Positions 33,558 through 42,295 of a stretch of DNA of 64,000 nt are shown one piece after another. Made by a program: the position numbers and the translations under genes. Each line of letters starts with the position of its first letter. Position 1 is the stretch's first letter. The notes below the pieces were generated by a model. It made no database searches. It saw nothing but the letters and a program-made list of their open reading frames with translations, and had not been told where the DNA came from. The stretch is from Butyrivibrio sp. (GTDB taxonomy: Bacteria > Bacillota_A > Clostridia > Lachnospirales > Lachnospiraceae): NCBI GenBank assembly GCA_017996845.1, contig JAGOGF010000002.1, positions 1-64,000 on the forward strand, written 5' to 3'.

Positions 33558-35187
33558 AATGAATACCAAACAAGCCTGGCTTTGGTCAGGCTTGTTTGGT
33601 ATATGTTTTTCTGCTGCAAATATATGGGGATATCAGCTTGAAAAAACAGATCATATAGATTTTGGATCAAAAACGGCTGCCGCAGCTTTTTTTCTGCTAA
33701 CAGTACTGATCACTGCAGCGGCAAGATACAGTTGGAAAATGATCGATGGTCTTCATAAGCAGAAGACAGGCAGACAGGCATCGAACCAGATGATATATCC
33801 ATATCCCGTGAAATACTTTCTGCGTGTCTGGGGTGGACTTATCATATGTCAGATTCCGGTGCTGCTTGCGGAATATCCCGGATTTTTCGTATATGATGCA
33901 CAGACGGAAGTAACAGAGGTTTTTACCAGAGTATTCACCACCCACCATCCGCTTATGCATGTGCTTGTTCTGGGAGGAATCGTCAGTGCGCTGCACAAAA
34001 TAACCGGTTCCTATAATGCCGGAATCTGTACCTATATCATAGGTCAGATGTTTTTGATAACTGCTGTTTTTGCATATGTGATCGGATTACTCAGACAGAT
34101 GCAGATCCGGAGGTGGATCCGTATTCTTGTTTTCATATTTTATGGCCTTTTTCCTACCATAGTCATGTATACACTATGTTCCAGCAAAGATGGTCTTTTC
34201 TCCGCATTCCTGCTGTTGCTTTCAGTACTGCTTTTGCAAATGCAGCGTAACCCGGAGCTTTTTATGCAAAGTAAAAAAAATATTGCTGCAATCGTTTTTG
34301 CTGCAACAGCAATGATGCTGATGCGTAATAACGGCTTTTACAGTTATCTCGTTTTCATTCCGATTGCTTTTTTTATGTTGGGAAAAAATAAAAAGAAAAT
34401 ATTTCCGTTTTTGATTTTACCGCTGCTTTTATATCTTCTGATCAGTAACACACTTGCATTTGCCCTGAGGGCAGAGGGGAGTGAGCACCAGGAAATGCTG
34501 ACAGTTCCGATTCAACAGCTTGCAAGAACCTGGCAGGCGGATCAGGGGAGCTTTGATGAAACAGACAGAGATGTTTTATACAGTTATCTGAGCCAGGAAG
34601 GACTGCAGCATTATACACCAAGGATTTCGGATATTCTGAAAACCTATTTTAACAATGCGCAGTATGAAAAGGATTCGCTTTCTTTCTGGAAACTATGGTT
34701 TAAAATGGGAAAGCGTAATCCGGCGACCTATATAAATGCCTGGTTTCTGACTTCCTATGGATATTGGTATCCGGGAACAGTGATCAATGTATATCAGGGG
34801 AATACGGTTTTTACCTTTACGTATACAGACAGTTCCTATTTCGGATATGAAGTGGAGGCACCGGGAGTCAGGCACAGTCTGATCCCTGTTATCGACCGTT
34901 TTTACAGGAAACTTTCCATCGAGAAATTTCAGCAGAACATTCCTGGTATTTCTTTGCTCTTTGCACCTGCCTTTTGGTTCTGGATCCTGGCCTGGTATGT
35001 GGGAGGGCAGCTGCAGCGCAGAAAGGCGGAGAATCTGTTCTGGATCCTTCCGGCGTTCCTGACATGGCTGACGGTACTTCTGGGACCGACTTATCTGGTC
35101 AGATATGTGATTATACTGTGGTATATTGCACCGCTCTTTATAATGGCCGGTCTGGTGCAAAAAGCAAAATTTGATGAACAAATGTGA
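33520..35187 (+). CDS. DUF6020-like integral membrane protein
   Basis: A protein of up to 555 residues with about a dozen helices. TTHHPLMHVLVLGGIVSAL, YTLCSSKDGLFSAFLLLL and MMLMRNNGFYSYLVFIP are recognisable markers of a widespread Firmicutes family labelled DUF6020, found in glycan loci. The chemistry is unknown; the shape is GT-C-like. Starts are possible at 33520, 33532, 33544 and 33559. The last would begin right at the first helix and not overlap the GT2 gene, but none has a good ribosome site. A perfect 16-base-pair hairpin (33563-33602) with a T-run sits inside the first codons. Confidence 0.7.
   Translation: MTQKMNRIMQQNRMNTKQAWLWSGLFGICFSAANIWGYQLEKTDHIDFGSKTAAAAFFLLTVLITAAARYSWKMIDGLHKQKTGRQASNQMIYPYPVKYFLRVWGGLIICQIPVLLAEYPGFFVYDAQTEVTEVFTRVFTTHHPLMHVLVLGGIVSALHKITGSYNAGICTYIIGQMFLITAVFAYVIGLLRQMQIRRWIRILVFIFYGLFPTIVMYTLCSSKDGLFSAFLLLLSVLLLQMQRNPELFMQSKKNIAAIVFAATAMMLMRNNGFYSYLVFIPIAFFMLGKNKKKIFPFLILPLLLYLLISNTLAFALRAEGSEHQEMLTVPIQQLARTWQADQGSFDETDRDVLYSYLSQEGLQHYTPRISDILKTYFNNAQYEKDSLSFWKLWFKMGKRNPATYINAWFLTSYGYWYPGTVINVYQGNTVFTFTYTDSSYFGYEVEAPGVRHSLIPVIDRFYRKLSIEKFQQNIPGISLLFAPAFWFWILAWYVGGQLQRRKAENLFWILPAFLTWLTVLLGPTYLVRYVIILWYIAPLFIMAGLVQKAKFDEQM
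33563..33609 (+). terminator. Perfect terminator-shaped hairpin inside the 5' end of the DUF6020-like gene
   Basis: A 16-base arm (33563-33578, starting ATACCAAACAAG) pairs perfectly with 33587-33602 across an eight-base loop, and TTTTT follows at 33605-33609. It lies six bases after the GtrB-like stop (33557) but is also translated as part of the next protein's first helix. By shape it is an intrinsic terminator or attenuator; its coding position makes the role uncertain. Confidence 0.55.
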
Positions 35188-35199
35188 TTATGCTATACT
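35171..35199 (+). promoter_or_regulatory. Candidate promoter for the ligase/PglF/PseC gene group
   Basis: TTGATG (35171-35176) and TATACT (35194-35199) are 17 bases apart, and TGC directly before the -10 gives an extended -10. A small inverted repeat, TATGCTAT/ATAGCATA (35189-35196 and 35203-35210), overlaps the -10 and the expected start near 35206, and could be an operator or leader hairpin. It lies at the end of the DUF6020-like gene, ahead of the large ligase gene. Confidence 0.45.
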
Positions 35200-35222
35200 T
35201 GCATAGCATAGCATGAATAAAT

Positions 35223-37907
35223 ATGAAACACTTTTGTGTGAAAGACATTGGGAAAGTGATGAGAACAATACTATATAAGAGCAGGGCAGTTCAGGCAGTA
35301 ATCGCGATTCTTGCGCTTACGGCAATATTAACGGTTTGGCCGGTACGAATCTGGCACACAACCTGGCAGACATCCGGTGGGGGAACCATTGTATCGGAAT
35401 CCGGCACAATTGACAGTACACATGATATGGTACAGAAATTTATTGCACAATATGATCGTATTGATTCTGTCAGTGTATATGTAACAGAGGTATCAGCAGG
35501 CAGATATATGGAAATGAGCCTCTATGATGAGAAGATGCAGCCTGTCTATGATACCTTCGTAGACATGGGAGTTCAGAAAATACCTGGGTATATCAGAATT
35601 CCGATGCAGGTCGGTCTGCATGTAAATGAGCAGTATACAATGCTGATTACACCTGTCAATGCATCATTTAAAGTTGCTTATGAAGATATCCCTGTACAGG
35701 CTTCACCATATTTGCAGGAAACAGCATATCAGGATACCGCAGTATCCGGTTATCATCTGGCAGCAACATATGCATATAGCCTTCCGCTTGATAAAATGGC
35801 ATCTTTGACCGTAATTGCCGCAATTCTGGCAATTGCGCTTGTTTTAGTAGTACTGACAGAACAATATTATGGCAGACAGAAAGAGAAAAATCATCTGATT
35901 ACGGTGGCACGTACGTTACAGTATACGCTTAATCCGATTTGTGCGATAGCACTCGGGACACTCATGGTTATGGTGTTTCCGCTGAAACTGTTTGACAATC
36001 GCCTGACAGATATTATTTTTTATGAGCTCGGACTTATCCTTACAGCAGTTCTGGTATTTTATGGAATAAATCATCGCAGATACGATTCCTTTGACAGTAT
36101 TTTTTGCAAAGCAAAGGATACATTTACTGCGTTCAAATCATTTGGGCAAATGATTGCCATTGCACTTACCATTATGTTTGGCTGTGAATATATGAATGCT
36201 TTGTATGACATATACCATACCATTGCAGAGCGTAAGATGGTGATCTGTATCCTGGTATTGATTATTCTTACTTTTTCCAGACAGGAACTCCTGAATATTG
36301 TAAATCTGGTCTATTTGATCGCAGCAGGCGCTTTTGGTGTATATTATGATAAATGCAGCCGTCTTGCAATTACGGAAAAAGAATATAATCTCCATAATGC
36401 GGCACTTGCAGAGGCAATTGTCATAGCCGTTCTGAGTGGCATTCTGCTTATTAATCTGATTCGCATGCTCCTGATCAGGATCAGAGATGTGCAGAATATT
36501 GAAAAAAGAAATCTGCATGCGAAAAGAGAACATATTTCCGCTTTCGGGGTTCTGACTGTCATATTTTTTGCAGTTATGGTAATCATGCGGAATACAAGGT
36601 GGTGGGGCGTGGTACTGGTGCTGGTATACAGCCTTTTTTATTTTCGTTTTCATGTTTGGAAAGAGAAGGATCTGTGGACGGATATCCTGAGCGGCGGTCT
36701 GATTCTGAATTTTTTGGGATCCTGGATATTCTGCCTGCTTTATCGCTATTTTGCAGGGTTTGTTTCAGCCAGGTTTTCGTTTGTTTTTCATACGGTTACG
36801 GTAACAGCAGAATATCTGACTTTTATGGAATGTACTGCAGTAGTTCTCCTGCTCGCCAAATTGTACAAGGTGGACAGAAACTGGGGAATACGCAGACTTG
36901 CAGCTGCAATTTGGAAAGAATTCATTCTATTTGGAATTATTACCGCCTACGTGATATTCACCATGTCTCGTACGGCATATATGGCTGTGGGTTTTGCATG
37001 CCTGATCATGCTGCTGATTGTTGCACGGGGGAGAGGAGAGGCAAAAATCAGATCTGTTTTCAGAAATATTATGATCTGTGTGGTGTCTGCCATATTATGT
37101 TTTCCTGCAGTCTTTACGCTGCAGCGTGTCGTTCCCGCAATTATAGGAAGACCCTATATTTTTACAATTGAAGATACGGTTACAGATCTGAGAGGAGGAG
37201 CAGACTGGGGAGACCGCTCCTTTATGTGTGTCGAACGGTTTGAATCAATGTTTATGGAGAAGATACTCGGCATGCAGGGAGATTCCTATCATTATCCCAG
37301 GGATCAGTATAATTATGATAATAATGGAAAACTGATGTATGGACCGGATGGAGAACTGCTTCAGCAGGACAGCATGGGTAATGCAGGAGACACAGGGCAT
37401 CCTCTGTATGCAGCTGCTGTTCTGACAGAAGATGAACAGATACAGCTTATGAACATTCCGGGGTTAATGCAGACAGTAGAAAATGCTGGGGATAGCAAAG
37501 AAAATGCAGTTTCAGGACTGGATACCTTCAGCAATGGAAGATTCACAATTTTCGGAGCTTATCTTTCACAGATGAATTTGACGGGGCATGACGAAATGGG
37601 AGCACTTTTACCTGACGGAGAGACAGCAGTGCATGCGCATAATACGTATTTACAGGTAGCATATGATCACGGTATTCCTGCAGGGATTCTTTTTGCAATA
37701 CTGATTATATCTGCTTTTGCAGCAGGATTTATTTATGACAGGAAACAAACAGACAGAATATCCGCACTTCCGATGGCGATTACGCTTGGGTTTGCCATTG
37801 CCGGGCTTACGGAATGGGTATTTCAGTTCAGCAATCCGATGACGGTTGCACTGATGTTATCGTGGGCACCACTGATCTGCACCAATCAAACCAAGAGGCT
37901 TTCATGA
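35223..37907 (+). CDS. O-antigen ligase/Wzy_C-like membrane protein with an N-terminal external domain
   Basis: An 894-residue protein. The first helix (VQAVIAILALTAILTVWPV) is followed by about 150 soluble residues rich in short strands (SVSVYVTEVSAGRYMEMSL region), then a second helix near 195-213 and about ten more. The ligase signature is near the end: HAHNTYLQVAYDHGIPAG (residues 804-821), with FTMSRTAYMAVGFACLIML earlier. Such proteins join a finished lipid-linked glycan to its acceptor or polymerise it outside the cell. The external domain between helices 1 and 2 is unusual for WaaL/Wzy. ATG 35223 lacks a clear ribosome site; in-frame ATG 35259 has GGGA upstream. The stop overlaps the next start (ATGA). 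Confidence 0.78.
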   Translation: MKHFCVKDIGKVMRTILYKSRAVQAVIAILALTAILTVWPVRIWHTTWQTSGGGTIVSESGTIDSTHDMVQKFIAQYDRIDSVSVYVTEVSAGRYMEMSLYDEKMQPVYDTFVDMGVQKIPGYIRIPMQVGLHVNEQYTMLITPVNASFKVAYEDIPVQASPYLQETAYQDTAVSGYHLAATYAYSLPLDKMASLTVIAAILAIALVLVVLTEQYYGRQKEKNHLITVARTLQYTLNPICAIALGTLMVMVFPLKLFDNRLTDIIFYELGLILTAVLVFYGINHRRYDSFDSIFCKAKDTFTAFKSFGQMIAIALTIMFGCEYMNALYDIYHTIAERKMVICILVLIILTFSRQELLNIVNLVYLIAAGAFGVYYDKCSRLAITEKEYNLHNAALAEAIVIAVLSGILLINLIRMLLIRIRDVQNIEKRNLHAKREHISAFGVLTVIFFAVMVIMRNTRWWGVVLVLVYSLFYFRFHVWKEKDLWTDILSGGLILNFLGSWIFCLLYRYFAGFVSARFSFVFHTVTVTAEYLTFMECTAVVLLLAKLYKVDRNWGIRRLAAAIWKEFILFGIITAYVIFTMSRTAYMAVGFACLIMLLIVARGRGEAKIRSVFRNIMICVVSAILCFPAVFTLQRVVPAIIGRPYIFTIEDTVTDLRGGADWGDRSFMCVERFESMFMEKILGMQGDSYHYPRDQYNYDNNGKLMYGPDGELLQQDSMGNAGDTGHPLYAAAVLTEDEQIQLMNIPGLMQTVENAGDSKENAVSGLDTFSNGRFTIFGAYLSQMNLTGHDEMGALLPDGETAVHAHNTYLQVAYDHGIPAGILFAILIISAFAAGFIYDRKQTDRISALPMAITLGFAIAGLTEWVFQFSNPMTVALMLSWAPLICTNQTKRLS

Positions 37908-39847
37908 AAAACAGAGAGAAAAAGATTTATAATTTTGCAAAAATATACAGACAGGCAGCATTGGTTATATATGACATAATCAGTATTGTAGCTGCAAGCT
38001 ATCTTGCAATTCTGATGCGGTATGAATTTCACGTGGATAATATTCCGGACCATTTCCTGCTGCCGGTGAATATGTTTCTGCCCATCAACATTGTGATCAC
38101 CCTGGTTATGTTTTATGCATTTCGGCTTTATCACAGTTTATGGGCATATGCAGGTGAAAGCGAATTGCAGAATCTGGTAGTGGCCTGTGTTCTTTCCGGA
38201 ATAGTAAATGCCATTGGGTTACAGTTTTTCAAGATACGCTCACAGGCAGTACCTCAGAGTTACTATTTTATGTATACTTTTCTGCTGATCACGTTTATTT
38301 TTGTCAGTCGGTTTTCCTATCGATTCCTTCGCAGTCAGAAACATAAGCAGGAAAACAGAAAGAACAATACCTCTGTTATGGTGATCGGTGCAGGAGAGGC
38401 TGCAAATATTATAATTAAAGAAATTGTAACCAGCAATTATTCAACCATGGTCATTCGTTGCATTATTGATGATGATAAGAATAAATGGGGCAGATATATT
38501 CAAGGAATTCGTGTTGCAGGCGGACGGGATAAGATTATTGAGTGTGCAGATCTATATGATATTGACGAGATTATTCTGGCTATCCCGTCAGCATCAAGAG
38601 TGGAACTCAGTAAGATCCTTGCCATCTGCAAGGAGACCACCTGCAAACTGCAGTCACTGCCTGGGGTATATCAGCTGGTGAATGGTGAGGTCAATGTCAG
38701 TAAACTGCGGGATGTTGAAATAGAAGATCTGCTGGGACGAGATCCGATCACAGTGGATATCGACTCCATTATCGGGTATGTAAGTGGAAAAGTGGTTCTG
38801 GTAACCGGTGGCGGTGGGTCAATTGGCAGCGAACTGTGCAGGCAGATTGCCGGTCACAGGCCCAAACAGCTGATTATTGTGGATATCTATGAAAACAATG
38901 CTTATGATATCCAGCAGGAATTGAAAATCAGTTACCCGGAACTGAATCTGACGGTGCTGATCGCTTCTGTTCGTAATACAGCAAGGATCAATTGGATTTT
39001 TGATAATTACCATCCGGATATTGTTTACCATGCTGCGGCACATAAGCATGTTCCATTGATGGAAGACAGTCCGAATGAAGCCATTAAGAATAATGTGTTC
39101 GGAACCTGGAAAACTGCAATGGCTGCTGCCATGAGTGGTACCAAAAAGTTTGTCATGATATCAACTGACAAGGCAGTCAACCCCACGAATGTAATGGGAG
39201 CCAGTAAAAGAATCTGTGAAATGATCATTCAGACTTTTAATAAGCATTACGATACTGAATTTGTGGCAGTCCGATTCGGAAATGTACTGGGGAGTAATGG
39301 CAGTGTGATTCCGCTGTTCAAACGCCAGATTGCTGCAGGCGGTCCGGTTACAGTAACAGACCCGGAGATCATACGCTATTTTATGACAATTCAGGAAGCA
39401 GTATCGTTGGTTCTGCAGGCAGGTGCATACGCAAGAGGCGGAGAGATTTTCGTTCTTGATATGGGAGAACCGGTGAAAATACTTGATCTGGCAGAAAATC
39501 TCATCAAACTTTCAGGATTGAAAGTAGGGGAAGATATTAGAATTGAGTTTACCGGACTTCGTCCGGGCGAAAAGCTATTTGAAGAAATGCTTATGGATGA
39601 AGAAGGAATGCAGGATACTGCAAACAAAATGATTCATATCGGTAAGCCGATTGAACTGGATGAAACAGAATTTTTCAGAGGACTTGAAAAACTGAATGAG
39701 GCATCTAAAGGAGAATCCCAGAAAATTCGCGAGTATGTGAAGAATGTTGTGACAACATACCATCCAAAACAAAACGAAGAACAGTACAATGCTGAACATG
39801 CAAGGGAGATGCAGCGTGTAGCGGCAAGGATCAATGCAGCTGATTGA
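37904..39847 (+). CDS. PglF/CapD-like membrane UDP-GlcNAc 4,6-dehydratase (retaining)
   Basis: A 647-residue polysaccharide biosynthesis protein. Four N-terminal helices, a middle Rossmann domain (TSVMVIGAGEAANIII) and the C-terminal dehydratase domain with LVTGGGGSIGSEL, HAAAHKHVPLMEDSPNEA, STDKAVNPTNVMGASKR and VRFGNVLGSNGSVIPLF. Met431 replaces the SDR tyrosine, with Lys435 kept, as in PglF/WbpM, which make UDP-4-keto-6-deoxy-GlcNAc. The product should feed the PglE-like aminotransferase at 41103 (toward UDP-diamino-trideoxyglucose). ATG 37904 overlaps the ligase stop, and AAGAGG lies five bases upstream. It is distinct from soluble, inverting PseB at 14268. Confidence 0.92.
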   Translation: MKNREKKIYNFAKIYRQAALVIYDIISIVAASYLAILMRYEFHVDNIPDHFLLPVNMFLPINIVITLVMFYAFRLYHSLWAYAGESELQNLVVACVLSGIVNAIGLQFFKIRSQAVPQSYYFMYTFLLITFIFVSRFSYRFLRSQKHKQENRKNNTSVMVIGAGEAANIIIKEIVTSNYSTMVIRCIIDDDKNKWGRYIQGIRVAGGRDKIIECADLYDIDEIILAIPSASRVELSKILAICKETTCKLQSLPGVYQLVNGEVNVSKLRDVEIEDLLGRDPITVDIDSIIGYVSGKVVLVTGGGGSIGSELCRQIAGHRPKQLIIVDIYENNAYDIQQELKISYPELNLTVLIASVRNTARINWIFDNYHPDIVYHAAAHKHVPLMEDSPNEAIKNNVFGTWKTAMAAAMSGTKKFVMISTDKAVNPTNVMGASKRICEMIIQTFNKHYDTEFVAVRFGNVLGSNGSVIPLFKRQIAAGGPVTVTDPEIIRYFMTIQEAVSLVLQAGAYARGGEIFVLDMGEPVKILDLAENLIKLSGLKVGEDIRIEFTGLRPGEKLFEEMLMDEEGMQDTANKMIHIGKPIELDETEFFRGLEKLNEASKGESQKIREYVKNVVTTYHPKQNEEQYNAEHAREMQRVAARINAAD

Positions 39848-39890
39848 GACAATATCTGTTCAGGCAGTGCAGGAAGGAAAGGTCATACAA

Positions 39891-41087
39891 ATGGAGAAAC
39901 TTGCAATAAAAGGCGGATATCCGGTTCGCAGCAGCAAATTATATTATGGCAGACAATGGATTACGGAAGAGGATGTAAGTGCAGTAGATGAAGTACTGCG
40001 CAGTGATTTCCTGACCTGCGGACCCAAAGTAGACGAACTGGAGCGAACGCTTGCAGAATATGCGGGAGCTGCATATGCTGTTGCAGTAAACAGCGATACC
40101 AGTGCACTTCATTGTGCCTGTATGGCGGCGGGAATCGGACCTGGAGACGAAGTTATTACGACCCCGATTACTTTTGCGGCAAGTGCAAACTGTGCACTTT
40201 ATTGTGGCGCCAAACCTGTTTTTGCAGATATTGACCCCAAAACATATAATATTGATCCAAAGAGTATCAGAGATTGTATTACTGAGCATACAAAGGCAAT
40301 TGTCGCAGTTGATTATACCGGACAGGCAGTGCAGATTGATGAGATCCGGGAAATCTGCAGGGAACATCACCTGATATTCATTGAGGATGCGGCACATTCC
40401 ATAGGGACAGAGTATAAGGGCAGGAGAGTGGGAAGCCTGGCAGACATGACGTGCTTTAGTTTTCATCCTGTTAAAACGATCACAGGAGGAGAAGGCGGCG
40501 CAATCCTTACCAATGACGCTGCATTTTATCAGAAACTTCTGCTGGCACATACACATGGGATCACACATGATGAGGATCTGATGGAAGGAGCACCACACGA
40601 AGGACCCTGGTATTATGAACAGATTTCACTTGGCTATAATTACAGACTGACAGATTTTCAGGCGGCACTGATTACAAGCCAGATGAAGAGAATTGATGCA
40701 CTCAAAAAACGCAGACAGCAAATTGTCCGTGCTTATGACGAAGCATTCGCAGAACGTCCTGAGCTGATCGTGCAGCAGGAAATCCCAGAGTCTGATACCT
40801 GCAGGCATCTTTATGTTATACAACTTGATCTGAATAAACTGACTTGTACCAGACGTGAGTTTTTTGATGCCATGAGTGCAGAAAATATTCAGTGCCAGAT
40901 TCATTATGTTCCGGTATACTGGTTTCCATATTATCAGCATCTGGGTTATCAGAAAGGTATTTGCCCGAATGCAGAAGCACTTTATAAAGGAATTATGAGT
41001 ATTCCGCTTTATCCTAAGATGACGGATCAGGATGTTCATGATGTGATTCATGCAGTAAATAAGATTTTGGATAATTATAGAAAATAA
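39891..41087 (+). CDS. pseC: PseC, UDP-4-amino-4,6-dideoxy-N-acetyl-altrosamine transaminase
   Basis: A 398-residue DegT-family aminotransferase with the PseC landmarks: YYGRQWITEEDVSAVDEVL, SDFLTCGPKVDELERTL, GPGDEVITTPITFAASANC, EDAAHSIGTEYKGRRVGS, then SFHPVKTITGGEGGAI with the PLP Lys195, and HEGPWYYEQISLGYNYRLT. It converts the PseB product to the 4-amino-L-altrose sugar. It lies 25 kb from pseB-F-I-G, inside the Pgl-like module, so the Pse pathway spans several units here. ATG 39891 is the best start (AAGG nine bases upstream). It lies 43 bases after the PglF-like gene. Confidence 0.93.
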   Translation: MEKLAIKGGYPVRSSKLYYGRQWITEEDVSAVDEVLRSDFLTCGPKVDELERTLAEYAGAAYAVAVNSDTSALHCACMAAGIGPGDEVITTPITFAASANCALYCGAKPVFADIDPKTYNIDPKSIRDCITEHTKAIVAVDYTGQAVQIDEIREICREHHLIFIEDAAHSIGTEYKGRRVGSLADMTCFSFHPVKTITGGEGGAILTNDAAFYQKLLLAHTHGITHDEDLMEGAPHEGPWYYEQISLGYNYRLTDFQAALITSQMKRIDALKKRRQQIVRAYDEAFAERPELIVQQEIPESDTCRHLYVIQLDLNKLTCTRREFFDAMSAENIQCQIHYVPVYWFPYYQHLGYQKGICPNAEALYKGIMSIPLYPKMTDQDVHDVIHAVNKILDNYRK

Positions 41088-41102
41088 GGAAAGAGGCTTT
41101 TT

Positions 41103-42245
41103 ATGACAGAGAAGAAAAAGATTTATCTGTCATCCCCGACGATGCACGGAGACGAGCAGAGATTTGTACAGGAAGCATTTGATACGAACTGGGTTGCACC
41201 ACTTGGTCCGAATGTAAATGAATTCGAGAAGGAAATGACGTCTTATATGAATTGCGGGAGCGCAGCTGCACTAAGTGCGGGTACAGCGGCTATACATTTG
41301 GCAGTCAAACTTCTGAATGTGGAAGAAAATGATGTTGTATTCTGTTCATCGATGACGTTTTCTGCAACATGTAATCCGGTTGCTTATGAAAAAGCCAGAC
41401 TTGTTTTCATTGACTCTGAGCCTGATACATGGAACATGTCTCCTGCGGCATTGAAAGCTGCCTATGAACGTTATCCGCACCCCAAAGCACTGATTTATGT
41501 GCATTTGTACGGAACACCTGCCAAGATAGATGAGATTACGACAATCTGTAAGGAACATAACACACCTGTTATTGAAGATGCGGCTGAGGCACTTGGTTCA
41601 AGTTATAAAGGAAAACGCTGTGGTACCTTTGGAAAATTTGGCATACTTTCCTTTAATGGAAATAAGATTATAACGACATCAGGCGGAGGTATGTTGCTGT
41701 CTGATGATGCGGCAGCGATTGAGCGTGCCAAATTTCTGGCCACACAGGCCCGTGACCCGGCACCATATTATCAGCATTCCACGATCGGTTATAATTATCG
41801 TATGAGTAATATTGTTGCAGGAATCGGACGAGGGCAGCTCCTGCATCTGGAGGAACATAAGAAAATTAAGCAGAAGATATATCAGCAGTACCAGGAAGCG
41901 TTTGCTGATATTGCTGATATTACCATGAACCCCATGAATCCGGACGGAGACGCCAACAACTGGTTGTCCTGCATTACACTTTCTGAAGCGTGTAAGGCTG
42001 GACCATATGATATTATGGATGCGCTCAGGGAAGAAAATATAGAAACCAGACCGATCTGGAAACCCATGCATTTGCAGCCGGTATATGAAGGCTGTGATTT
42101 CTTTGCAGATCCGATCGGACTGGAGAATCCTACCGGCTCAGTTTCGGAGGATATCTTTAACCGTGGTCTGTGTCTTCCAAGTGATATTAAGAATACAGAA
42201 GAAGATATGGAACGAATCATTGATATAATCAGGGACATGGTATAA
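41103..42245 (+). CDS. PglE-like UDP-sugar 4-aminotransferase
   Basis: A 380-residue DegT/DnrJ aminotransferase. IYLSSPTMHGDEQRFVQEAF, WVAPLGPNVNEFEKEM, SAGTAAIHLAVKLLNV and SFNGNKIITTSGGGMLL (PLP Lys188) match PglE/EpsN-type enzymes that aminate UDP-4-keto-6-deoxy-GlcNAc to UDP-N-acetyl-4-amino-sugar. The PglF-like gene two positions upstream provides the substrate and the PglC-like gene downstream would use the finished sugar. The usual PglD acetyltransferase is absent next door; a PLP enzyme and an ATP-grasp ligase are there instead. AAAGAGG lies six bases before the ATG. Confidence 0.9.
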   Translation: MTEKKKIYLSSPTMHGDEQRFVQEAFDTNWVAPLGPNVNEFEKEMTSYMNCGSAAALSAGTAAIHLAVKLLNVEENDVVFCSSMTFSATCNPVAYEKARLVFIDSEPDTWNMSPAALKAAYERYPHPKALIYVHLYGTPAKIDEITTICKEHNTPVIEDAAEALGSSYKGKRCGTFGKFGILSFNGNKIITTSGGGMLLSDDAAAIERAKFLATQARDPAPYYQHSTIGYNYRMSNIVAGIGRGQLLHLEEHKKIKQKIYQQYQEAFADIADITMNPMNPDGDANNWLSCITLSEACKAGPYDIMDALREENIETRPIWKPMHLQPVYEGCDFFADPIGLENPTGSVSEDIFNRGLCLPSDIKNTEEDMERIIDIIRDMV

Positions 42246-42295
42246 TCGGCATCAAAGTGGGATGAAAATTTCGGATCAGAAAAGGCAGGAGAAAT

